Assembly: GCA_002633005.1 (NCBI GenBank)
Contig: NMRA01000291.1
Coordinates: 264,825 to 326,824, forward strand
DNA length: 62,000 nt
Source of the DNA: Phoronis australis
Taxonomy: Eukaryota > Phoronida > Phoronidae
Reading direction: 5' to 3'
Shown: positions 28,975 through 41,700 of the stretch, in pieces
How positions within the stretch are numbered: position 1 is the first letter of the stretch
Layout: each line of letters begins with the position of its first letter
Notes under the pieces: generated by a model
Told to the model about the DNA's origin: nothing
Seen by the model: the letters and a program-made list of their open reading frames with translations, nothing else
Database searches by the model: none
Translations under genes and position numbers: made by a program

Positions 28975-31900
28975 TATACACCAAATGTTACTTTATTTGT
29001 CAGTAATCTACATGTTTGTACATACAGCACTTTGTACACCCACCATGATTAGCAACTCCGTCACCAGTGCAAAGCAATAGACACCCCACACAGTCAGCCA
29101 AGACTTGGACAAGTACAGAGAACCTCAAGTACTCGTAATGCAGCTTGTTGCTGGTTTTCAACTTTTAGAATATAGAACTACCATGTTAAGTTAGTGAAAA
29201 TATACATCAATCAAACCAAGACTTGTTGTTATTAGCCCCAGAAAAAGGCAAGCACAAAAGGGTAGCACAGAACTGGCTCTGAATTGAGATTGGCCGTTGG
29301 TTCCATCATTTGCATTCACAATACCCAATGAGGGGACTGTGCTCCTTATTGCAAATATATGGATTGGCTGAAAACACAGTTCTACCTGATTATGCATAAC
29401 AGTGTCATTGGCTATGTTAAAGAACACCCAGTAAATGACCAGATTTGCATACATGTACCTAGGTCGCACTAAAAACATTGAAGAGAAGGAAACAAAAAGA
29501 GAAGAAAAGAATTGCTTCACACTAGCTCAGGAGTGTATTACAGTCAAGACATCTAATACAATTGCTCAATAATAGTAAGAACCACATTTTGGATACAAAC
29601 AACACTGAGTCTTACTTACACTTGATAACTTTGTACAATTTTAAAATGTCACATTTCCCAATGTTGGATCATTTTAAAAAAGGGCCAAAGCATCCACGGA
29701 AACGCAAGTTTGTAAAGTTCTTAGCGAGGATGAACTAGAATCTATAATCTTATCCACTGTCTAGATAACTTTTGACCAGATTCATTAAGTTTCAAACTTC
29801 AGTAACATATCCAAGTGACCAAGTTGTGGATATAACTAGAGCACCACGGTTTTTACTTCATCTCTTGAATTAATAACTTGCAAAGCACAATTAACTCATA
29901 AGGTAAGTTGATGACATTGGATTCTAGACAAAATCATGACGTGTATCGAACAGAACAGTAAGTGCCCCTTTCCAAATGAACAACCAAGTTCACTCTGAAA
30001 CATAGAGATCTGAAGCATCTGGTCAAAATTTTCAAACACATTCATAGACGCATAAATAAATCAATAAATAACTGCATTGATGAAACAATCCTAAGTTAGG
30101 AAATTACAAGTCACAAGGTATTAGTTATTGTAGGATATTTGTCATGTAGCTCACATTTTTCAACTCAGTGATTGCATGCTTGTATTTATCATCAGATTTA
30201 AAGAGCATACCTAACTCATGCAGAAATAGAGTGCACGTGTTGTCATGTATTTTTGTGGCCACATGAACACCACTGAAACAAAGGTGCTAAAGTGTGAAAA
30301 TATAAGAAAGCAAGTCACTTGCAAACACACATCTGAGGCCAGCTTCACTATAATGTTGACCAGTATGATAAAACATGTTTTCTTATGACAAATGAACCTC
30401 GATACATTTTTATTGCAGAAGGCCCTTCCTTAATATCTACTGCAAAATAACTCTTTAAGCCGACAATACTGAGGATTAAAGTAAGTACACATTGAAATAC
30501 ATGTTAAAATTTTGAGCTCCAAGTAGTCACACTTAGAAACCAACAAGTGCATTGACTCGCGTGTAATGTAATTCAAATGGCTAGATATATCCACACAGCT
30601 ATAATACACACGCAACCAAACCCAGTCATGTAATGGCGACAGTGACATTGCTACAAATGGCAACAATGAACAAAATAAATGCGTTGACAACCCATCCGGT
30701 AAGCATCTAAATATTGGTTTGACGATAAGCACCCACGTTCAACATGAGACTTGTCAAGATGCGACTAGAATTAACGTGCTTTCACTTTGACGCAGTGAAC
30801 CATGAGGAAAAGTTCTTTAGCCAGGAGACCAGCACACTTTCAACAATAAGCAAACCAAGAGACAGTGACATAGCAAAAAAGATGAAATTGCAACATTTTT
30901 AAGTTGAAATTATGAGTATTTTCTCCAAAGAACACATATGTACATCTGATTGGAAATATTAGTTTGAAAATTTCTGACAAGGCCGAGAATTTCAGATAAT
31001 TTTGTTTCAGCGTCCATCAAAAAGTTTCGAATATTCAGGATATCTAAACTTTTTAGCATCAGTCAAGTTATTCTCTACTTTAAAGGACTTCAACTGCTTG
31101 TTTTCTTCACACAATTCGAAATCACAACTGAAATTCAAGAGCTTTTGAAGAACGTGATGTCTTCAAGTACTTTATGGTTAACTACATGCCTCAAGTATGA
31201 AAACAACTCTAATCAAGTAGTTACGTTTCATTATCTCACAACCGAAAGTTGGCCTTGACCTTGTTATCTATTCAACAAGAACACAAATCAAAAGTTTGAA
31301 GTAGCACCCAACACACATATTGAAAACTGTACCTAGGGTGACAGTGTTGCACAGACCAAGCTTCTTGCACGTAAAGCGAGATCAAACAAGACTATGCAAA
31401 ATCACGCGAGTGAAAGGCGAGTGTTTCGTGAGTATGAACAAGACTGTACTACCGTGACCTAGTGACCGTAATACAGTAACCTAGCAAAATGGCAGCCAGT
31501 ATTTATTTGGATAGGTTGGAATGTTGAATTACAGGATATAACTCATAAATTTTGGGAGAGTGATCCATTTCAATTCCACATGTAAAGATTTCTCGTCACA
31601 ACTCGCAAACTAATGTTTTGGATCTATGCAACGCTATGCAATACACCCGCTTTAATAATTTGCTTTTACGAGCCAGTCAAGGTAGAGTCCAGTTGTTACT
31701 TGTATTTTTCAGGCCTCAGGCACCATAGAAAGGAGTGTGTAAGCAGTGACTAATGTAACATACACTTTTTGTCAAATGGTGGCAAAGGTAATATTTTAAT
31801 AAAAAGTACCCTTTACCCAGAATATTTTTCCAGATACACAGAGAAGAGATACATGTACATAAATATATATACAAATGAGCAAGTGGTTCTAGCAAAGAAT

Positions 31901-32653
31901 ACCACATTGACAGCCTCACACATATTGCACTAAATAACACGAATAAACTAACAAGCGTGTGACTGACAAACACTGACAACTAAAGGAAAGCAGGGGATAA
32001 CACTCAACATTTCATAGCTGCGGAATGACATAATGAACAAAGCAAGCTACCACTTGTAGAGCTATTCACTTCTTTGAAAATAAACAGAGCAAATGACATG
32101 TAATAGTAACAATAATTATTATCACGGGCAAGATTTGATATTGCACACGTTCAGCTTCGTTAGTTCTTTAACAAACGAGCCTACCAGAGCCCAACTGACA
32201 TCCAACAATGTTGCACACTTTGAGTTATATCCGTCCCTCTTCACGGACTGATGTGAACAACTTACACAAATCAAGACAAACACTCTGAAAATATTGAAAT
32301 TTCACAGGTCGGATGTGGTCGTTACTTTCTGTACCAAAAACCTTCCCAAACTGCTACTGAGCACAGTCATTTAGCTGCCACCTGACTAACACCTGACAGG
32401 TGTGGAAACCCAGGCAATTCGGTTTAGTACTTCGTGGTTACCGGACCCGAACACTCATCCAATCGCTGCGGACAAACCCATTGCACTTTAAAAACTTCAC
32501 AAACTAACGCAAAGTTCCCGTGTCATTCTGCTTCAGTTCTCCACAAATACACGCAATGTTCTCGCATTACGCTGTTTCTGATTTCTACTGACGCAACAAC
32601 AACCCATTCTCATCGGCAGCCAATATTAGCACTGCATGCCCGCCGACGCTGCC
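28975..32653 (-). other. Probable long 3' UTR of tomosyn
   Basis: No exon could be recognised between the tomosyn stop codon (32654-32656) and a minus-strand AATAAA at 28992-28997. Further minus-strand AATAAA sequences occur, for example near 30408, so several UTR lengths are possible. Long 3' UTRs are common for synaptic genes. The exact end is inferred. Confidence 0.45.
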
Positions 32654-32791
32654 TCAAAACTGGTACCACTTCTTGTTCTGATATTTATTCAACAAACTGT
32701 GCGAGGCAGTCGCAAAGTTTTCTGCATTCTCCATCATTCTGGCTGTTCGTTGATCTAGCTCACCCAGTTTTTCACCGCGTTCACTGAGTGC
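32654..32791 (-). CDS. STXBP5: Tomosyn last coding exon: R-SNARE coiled coil
   Basis: Encodes 45 residues ending KYQNKKWYQF and TGA. The heptad region ALSERGEKLGELDQRTARMM carries the ionic-layer arginine in LDQRT, equivalent to LDDRA of synaptobrevin. There is no membrane anchor after the helix, as expected for tomosyn. Confidence 0.95.
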   Translation of the reverse strand, partial: ALSERGEKLGELDQRTARMMENAENFATASHSLLNKYQNKKWYQF

Positions 32792-35700
32792 CTGGAAAAT
32801 GGGCAATTGGTAAGTGTAACCCAAGGCTAAACAAAGCAGAGATCTTTAAATTTCGAGAGCCAGTTTGCAGCTCGTTATTCAGTGCAGAAAACTGATTCTC
32901 AAAATGCAGAACCCATGTAAGTGACTATCACCATAGCCATTTTCAAGATAGTTTGGATGAGGTTCAAAACAAGTCACAAGCACACTCGCCTGAAGTGGAC
33001 TAGCTCCTGAAAATTAGACTTTCAAAAATGGTAACCAAATACATTTTAGAAGAAAATGTTAAGAACATAAAAAACAAAAAACTTAGCACTGGAACACTTA
33101 GTGTTCTGAAACAAAAATCCAATAGAGGGCACTTTTAAAGTCATGTAGGACCTTGTCAACAAGACTGTGTATTCAACAAATATCAAAAAACCCACAGACT
33201 TTAACTCATTACACTGTTTTTTAATTTGGTGGCTGGAAAGCCTGCAGAAATTGATAATTGAGTTTTTATCAATCTGCTATTTATTGGGTGGGGTGACAGT
33301 GTCTTCAAATGAAATTTACCAAAAAATAGTTCGTAGAGAAAAAAGCAACGGTACCAATAACGACCAAATTCTTTTGATATACGTGTTTAAGATGAACTCT
33401 TCAAAAACATTGCCACAGTTTTCTTAATTAACATTTTGTTTCGTTTATGCATTTTTGATTTTTTCATGCAAAATATGAAGTCCTACTTTTAACAACCTCT
33501 CATGAAAGGTTAAACATTTTAAAACTAATTCCTAAGAGTACTTCGGAGAACACTGCATATACCATTTAGTATCTGAACATTTCATACATACATTTTTGGG
33601 ATATGATGTTCTAAACTTAGTTAATTATAGAATTTTCCAAGGTATTACATAACCTTTAATGAGTCTTACCTGCTGTGTCCGCTGCAAGTCTCCTGCCAGT
33701 GTGTCAGCTGACGCCTGAGCCACTGACATGCCTCCGGGGATGTGTCGCACCAGGCGACTGGATGCCCTGCCACTGGCCTCACCAACTGGGGAAGAAAGGG
33801 AGTTAACATTGAAACAGTAGAATCATCATTCACATCAAATACACAATAAGTCCCAACTTGGTTTCTCCTGCACCAGACTCCAAAATAATGCACGAGTCAA
33901 AGTATCTTATTTGCAATCTGACAAAAGGATAGTTTTTCAATTTTAAAAACACAATGAATTTGCAAAAAATGCAAGCAACCTGGCAATGATCAATGAAAAA
34001 ATGAGATGTTTACCTATCAACTTTCCATCTCAGAGGAAGTAAACAAAAAATACAGCCTAAATAATATATTCTGTTACATAATAGATGTAGAAGGACCAAG
34101 CCAATCGAGCAAGAAAACATTATGATCAAAGAACCACTTGCCTAAAATTGATTAAATTAGCATACTAGATATCTTAACTATAATAATTTCTCTGCAAAGC
34201 ACACAAAACCACTAAACACAGGTCATATCAATGCATGAAAATAACCACAATCACAAAGAATTTTTAATCACAAATTTCTTTGTAACTGCAGACATTTGGG
34301 ATTTTTGACACATGGAACCAGACTTACTATCTCATATTACATTCAATTCAACTAACTGAAAGACTTACACAGCTCCTCGCGGTCCAACACAGAGCTTCCT
34401 CCCGCAAACAAACTGGTGAAAAAGCCCTGTTTTGGCGGCTCCGGTGTCTCACAGGGCAGGAACAGATCACCGATCATATCACTCAGTTGTCGGCTGTGGC
34501 ATGCAAGAGAAATATGTTGCAACTGAAACAACCGTGACCACTCCATATTGCATCAGAGAGCTTTACTAGCCACTCCCCTAAAACTGTTGGCAATAAATAA
34601 ATGCATGCAGTAACAACTCCCCAATCTGGGGTAGTCTCAAAAAATTTGAGACAGTGAAATTGAGATTGAAATTGCATTTTCTTGATTTTGAAGACTGGGA
34701 CATGAAAGATTTTGCTGTTCATATTTCTGGAATTGAGACACTTTATCGACACAATCAGTTTATAAGTAAAAGTAACTGATGACAATGTGCTTATGTATCC
34801 CCAGAATGTATGATATCCAGATTGAGGCTAATGATTGTAATTCTAGAATTAGAGACAGTCAATGGTGCCTATTTCTAAAATTTGATACAAGCAAAATAAT
34901 TGTTTTCACTGTCCCAAACTGAAGCATTTAAATAGTATTCAGAAGGAACAGGTAGAGATCCTTGAAAATGGACCACAATGATCCTACCATGGCTAACATC
35001 TTTATCTTCAAATTAGTGTTCTTTTTTCCCAGACACATTGACAGTTGTGAAGTTAATAATAAGTTACTGTGACACACCACATGAACAATGAGTCGTATCA
35101 GCTCCTCTGCTCACCTCATTTCGGCGGATATTGTTGCTTTCTGCACCTCACTCGGCGAACAGAAGTAGGTGATGTTGCCAGCACTACCAAAGTTGAATGT
35201 CCGCGCTATCCTGCAAAGCAAGAGAACAATAACAGTCAACAAACAGAATTGGTAAAATTGAGTCAGATTTCTGCATAATTCAGCCTAATTCAGTACAGGA
35301 CTCAACAAGGTGCTGGGGCATGACACATAGAACTGTGCAGACTGACGAAATATACTAAGTATTATTACAAGTTAACTAAGTTCTACTAAGGGCTGTTCCA
35401 GTAAAATCTGTATGGGGGGAAGGCACCTTTTTTTGCACTCACCACCCATATTTTTCATTTATTTCTTCAGCCTACCACCCGTAATTTTTTATAAGTTTGA
35501 AATGCAACCACCCGTAATTGTTTTTGTTCTTGTGGTTGACTGCACAGGCGTTTGAGTTTATCTGTTCCTCCATCACCACTAACGTCATTCATTACTAAGA
35601 AAACATGTTTCTTATTAGCCATCGAGAAATTCGAGCACCTCTGGTTAAATGGCGTTATGGGCATGCCGATGAGGAGATCGGAGGGAGTGAAAAAGTCGGA

Positions 35701-38700
35701 GCTTTTTGGAAGTCGCATTTTTGTTTCAGTTTTCGATTCTGTGCGGATTGTTTACAAAATTTACTAAAATTACCCACCATCAAACATTTATGACCCAATG
35801 AAACAACAACAACCTGTAAATTTTTATTTTTTTGAAGTACGACCACCAGCCATTTTGAATTTAAATCAAACGCAACCACCCATAAATTTTTATTTCAGTT
35901 GCCTTCCCCCCCTCCCACACAGATTTTGCTGGAACAGCCCTAACCCATTAATCAAACTTTTACCCACTGTAGTTTCTGCACATCATAATAAGACTTTTAC
36001 AGAAAATAACTTAAGAGTACAAATGATTTGAGGAATATGCACATATGATAAGTGAAGTATTACTCAGGAATAATCAATAACAAAATCAAAGCACAAGACT
36101 TCATTCTACCTATTAGTAGAGGGTATGCAAGATGCTCTAGAGGGATTCATAAACTTCAAAGGAATGGTGCACAGCAATCACAGCATTGTTAAATAAACTA
36201 TACTCATGTACAGTAGTAAATCAATATAATTTAACTGAGTAAGACAAACGGTACACTGGTATTATTGTAAACTAGCAATCATTGTATAGTTGACATGAGT
36301 GACAGCTCACCGTAGGTCAGTTAAGGGCAGAAACTCCACGTCCAACAGCAGCTTAAGACTTGGTAGACTAAACGCCATCACATGGCCGTTGGCAACGTAA
36401 CACGCCAGACAGACGCTGTCTGTAACCATAGAAACAATTCACAATCAACTGTGTAGCATCACATATACCTCTTACCACAGTTATAAACACGGCTACAAAA
36501 TAACCATGAAATGGAAAGTTTTCCAATAGGAACAATCATTAAAACAAAGAAGTTATCCCCTTTAGGACTAGTAAAACATTATTTTGAAGCTGCTTGCTCA
36601 GTGCCAGATGCAGAGGTCATACAACAGGTCTTTGTACGATGTCATTTTTGGTGCATCACTGCTTTTTTCAAAATGAAATTTATAAAATATGTGGCATCAG
36701 AAATATTTCGATCAGAAGTACTCAAAGGTAGAATTGGCTGTTATATTATGTGCCGCTATTTTTAGATTATGTTTCTTAGTGACGTCATTGGTGAGAAAAG
36801 ACATTTTCAGTGACCAGCCTTAGTGTAGAATCAAACCTACGATCCTTACAGACACAATAGAACATTCTGCTTAGGCACAGCTAAGCAACAGTTGATAAAT
36901 GATAGGATTTAGCTTGTGAAGTCATCAACCTAAACACAATGGGGACAGTTGGCCATTTATAATGAAACCACAAAAAGAAAGGATTTCGTAGTTTTACAGC
37001 TCTGGTGAAAGCTAATAACTTCAAGAAGTCTATCCCATCCAACAATACCAAAAATGCATTTTAAGCCATGAAACCGATAAATGTCCCTTCAGTCTTCAAC
37101 ATTTCAATAGCAATCAAACCGAGTGTGAAAAACTTTTGATTAACACTATTTCCATATTCATCCTCTCCTTAAAGTTTCCTACATTGAATGCAAGGCATGA
37201 CATTGATTATTTCACGCAACACAAATAGTAGTTTGAGGCTTATTCAGCTTTGTTTAGGCACAAATTTTTGCCGCAAAAAATATAATTTGTTAACGTATCG
37301 ACAAAACCAAATATTGACACAACTTATTACCTCACACTTAGCCAAGGATAAGCCTCATTAACAGTCTAACAAAAAGAGCTGTAATATGAAGAAACAATGT
37401 AAAGGGGCACGACAACCGATCAATCTCAAATTAAAAGATGGTGCAGACTAAACCAAAAACACCATTTGACACTTTAAATTCCTTTGAATGTATAAACTCA
37501 AAGCAACTCAAAGGCGGATAGGCGAGAATATGCTCTCACTGACAAAAATTAGGAAAAAAACAGAATCCTGCCATGCAGAGGAATGAAAAGCAACCACTCA
37601 GTTAGCAAATATTGAAAAAATAGCACAAATCAAAATTCATAAAATGTCAGACATTTCCACATTCATAACAACCTTCCATAGTGAAATGGTCTGAAAAAAG
37701 ACATTGATGACAGGTATGAAACACTTCCTACAGCTAAAAGCACAACATAGCATGAACTTTCAGTGCATTCAAATGAACTCGGCCCAGCAAGGTACAACAC
37801 TGTATTCTAAAGATCACGAAATTGGCAAAAAATAATCAGCAGCCTGTAGAACAACTATCACATACATGCTGATACAGAAATAAACCATTTTGTTTGTCAA
37901 TAATCCTTGTAAATCATTTTTGACTGATGTTTCTGACCAACATGGGACATTTTTTAATCGATGCTTAGTCTAACCTTGAAGTATCTAACTTAAGCCCCAC
38001 TAAGGTACTGGTCAAAAGTGCTGGGACAAAATTCTGTTTCCTGTCACGCCAGTGAAAACTCAGTCTGTTCACAGCAAAATTTAGCAGTAATGCCTCTTAT
38101 AGTGGCAAAATTCTCATTAGAAAATGGCTGGGCCACCTTACTAACTTTGCCATTAATTCCCCTTCATTGTCAGTCATCAGGGGAGACTACTCTAATGATG
38201 GATTCAGCGTCTGCCGAGCTGTCATGACGGAGAATTCTGGGTCATTTTGTCTAAGTACTTTCGGCTTGTACTGTATTACAGTGGTATATGATTACAAAAC
38301 AACATACCAAAACATGAATGATAGTGATACTAATAGGCCTATACTGAAGATAAATTACCTTTGAATGAGATGACTTCAGCCTTAGTGACAAACGAAGACT
38401 CAGTTAGTTTCACTTTATAAGCACACGTTTGGGAAGGCAGAGAGACAACCTGCAAAACACATTAAGACATTGACAGATTGCCACGAAAAATTGTAGCAAC
38501 TCCCACTTCAGGCAAAATGTATATCATCAGTTTCTGAATGTTAACTTTACAAATGACAGTGCAAAAGTACTCGATGCATGTTAGATGTCACTGCAATCAC
38601 TTCATGATAATGGTCCGACGAACGACACACTCAAACACAATTCACTCATTGGTCGAGTTTTGTTGAATTAAATTGTACACCCAGGAGTTCACCGCATTTT

Positions 38701-41700
38701 GTCAAGACACAATGAATCAGGGCTTGGAATGACCAATGACAAAAAACGCGGAAACTTTGAAACTTTTACGGCCCAAATCATGCCCGATAAACAGTCTTGA
38801 AAATGGTCAATGTGAACCTTTCCCCGACAAAAATCGGGACTAAAAAAAAAAAAAAAAAAAATTACCACCATCAGTAGCATGCGTCTGCGTCCTTTTAGCT
38901 CGTCCGTCCACTCCCAACCCACACATTTTTGGCTGCAGAGCGGTAGTATTTGTCGCCGCGCTTAACAATAACACGAGACGCCATTGAAAATCCCACCACG
39001 ATGTCCCAGATGCCCCGGCAATGTTGACAATTTACGTTCCTCCGAAACATTAAGAGCAACTTCCGCTTTTCGAGGTGAACGTCGTCTGCAACGCCGCGGT
39101 AAGAAAGGAATTTGCCGCGGAAATTTTATATCAAATCCGATTTTTTTACGCGGAAATATTATAAAAAAAAACGGAAAGCAATTTGAAAAAAGTGGAAATC
39201 CGCGTTTCCGTGGAAAATTCCAAGCCCTGATGAATGAAATCCCAAAACACCATGAAGAGGCAAAACGATGAACAACATTGCTCTTTGGCAAACAAGTCAA
39301 CTTCACTTTCTGACTATAAATACACGCAAGGTCCCAGCGTGTCTGCATAGACTGGCCCACGAGCTACTGGGAAATTAAAACATCTTCCCATGTCAGGGTA
39401 CAATGGCAGCCATCAAATCCATGATGCCTGGAACAATCGTGTTCTGGCAGTCTCTCACTCATTGACTTACCCTAGCCTGTTTTTCAGATGAGATAATGGC
39501 AAACTGGCGGTCACTCATCTCTGTTGATGCAGTAGGAGACATTTTAGGACGTGCTCCACCACTGTTTGACTGTGTCCCTGTGGAGGAGAGTGTGGTGATA
39601 GAAATGAGAGCATTTAGCAAACGCTGCATTTATTTACAAGATTAGAAACCAACTTAGTTTCTGATTAAAGATGCCAGCTGCACACAACAACACAGAACAT
39701 ACGACACAACATCTGCAGTCACATAATCAAATTGAAAATTGATACTACGAAAATACAATCCCAACTTTCTAGATTGGGAAAGTCTCACTTATTTTTGAAC
39801 CGACGAGCAAATAATGGTGAATTTTGAAAAAAAATTCAACACGAGCTTTCCTTTTAGTTGATAAAATTTTACAATCGTTAGAAAGGAGCATTGCTTTTTC
39901 TAACCTGACTGTAAATAATAATGAAATGGGCCTTAAAAGTTTTCCTTGCCATAAAAAATGTCGAGTTCACTACTTGCTAAATCTTGAACAATCGAGTTTG
40001 TAATGGAAGTTATTTTCTATCAAGGCATAGATCTGTTTGAGATGTATCACTGTCTTATTATTAAGGGGACGAGGTTGATTATTTTCATTTTAGGAAGTAA
40101 GAAGAAAAATTAGTTATAAAAGAATTCCCACCATCAACCTGTGTCTCAAAAAGAATTTTATTAACACATCTTAAGAGATTTAATAGCCTTTAGTATACCT
40201 GTTGTAAAGAAATGAGCCAAAATTTAAAAAAATTATCTTATCGGTGTTCTATGTAATGGGTGGAAGACTGTCTGTGCTGTTGTGTTGTTTTTACCAGTGC
40301 GATTCTGAGGAGTTGTGAGGAAAGTCCGTGGAAAGCAGCCTTTTTCAAACATGAAAAAGTGCATTTGTGGGGCTGTAGTAACAGCAACTTGACTGAGAAT
40401 GTCTCTGTGTTCTAATTTCCTAAATATGTGAAAGTTGCACCGAAATGCCACAAAAGAGTGTAGAATGTCAGTGAGGAACATACAATTCTTCAAGTACTTG
40501 AGTACGATGCTCGTATCCTTTCTCTTCCCTGTCCGCATAATTGTCCAGTTCTCACTCAAAAACAAACAAAAAGCATTCATTCAAACACACAAAAAAGTCA
40601 TGCACACCTCAGGAAAGAACAGTCTTGTATTTTGTTTTAAGACACCTCGACCGTTCAATTCATGATATTTATACTCTTTGTTTTTTCTTGAGAAATTTAA
40701 AAAAAATACCCTCGTCAGCCATGTTGCAAGCTAAACAGACGAGAACAATTAGTGTGTTAATAAAAGAACTACTCACGTGACCGATCTCTGTCTCTGCTTT
40801 CATCACGCCATTGCTCAGCGAGGGTGGGTATGAGGATGCCATTGCAGTCGAGGAAGGACATGTTGAGAATGGAACCCTTCAGGCGAAATATCGTACCTGC
40901 AATGAAAGCATTCATTGATAATGCAAATAGTACTACAGCTAACGCGGTTTTACTGCTCCATGTTTTATGAACCCTGAGACTCAATAAGTTGAAAAAAGCT
41001 TGGGAATATACCTTTAAGGAACCCCATCATCATGCATCTTGTCGCTTAGAGAAATGGTGAAGATAACTTACCACTTGGGGACACAATGACCGGCTGAGTG
41101 AGACGCTGTTCATTTGAGGGTGGCATGTTAAGCACTATGACCAAAACCGAGCCCAAGCTGGTACCCACCCACAGACATGGACATGTAAAGGAATCTGAAA
41201 GTACAGAAATTCGTTAAAAAAAATTATCAAGGGCACGCAAAAGAACCAAGGCTGCAAAAATTTTTTTGCTTCGTTCCAGTTTTAACAGTTTGGGCCTCAT
41301 ACGTGTGTAAAACTGTTCCGCTTTTCAAAAGTTCAGTAATAACCATAAGAATTACAGAGATGACTTTGTTTTTGAAAATGAGTATTGCAACAATGTCCTA
41401 AATGTCAGAATCGAAAAATAGATAATTCATTTTAGAGAAAATATTACAGAGGATAAAAGAACGAAGGACTGCCGTGAAGTCTACCCTTTACTACTTTCAT
41501 TTATACCACCTAAAATTCAAGATGGACGATCTGAGATTATATGATGACCCAGAATTGACAATTTCACAGTGGTACCGCAGCACCAAGCAATTTTAGGTAA
41601 TCATTTCAGCCCAAAGCAACACAAAAAATCCAGGATTAGTGTCGTGGCCAGGCACAATCATGGAAAGTATGTGAACAAAATATTTTAAAAACTAAAAAAA

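Noticed and set aside
38984-39271. 95-residue open frame overlapping the 512-bp MITE
   Set aside because: Mostly transposon sequence running into flank; no domain and strong similarity to no protein known to me.
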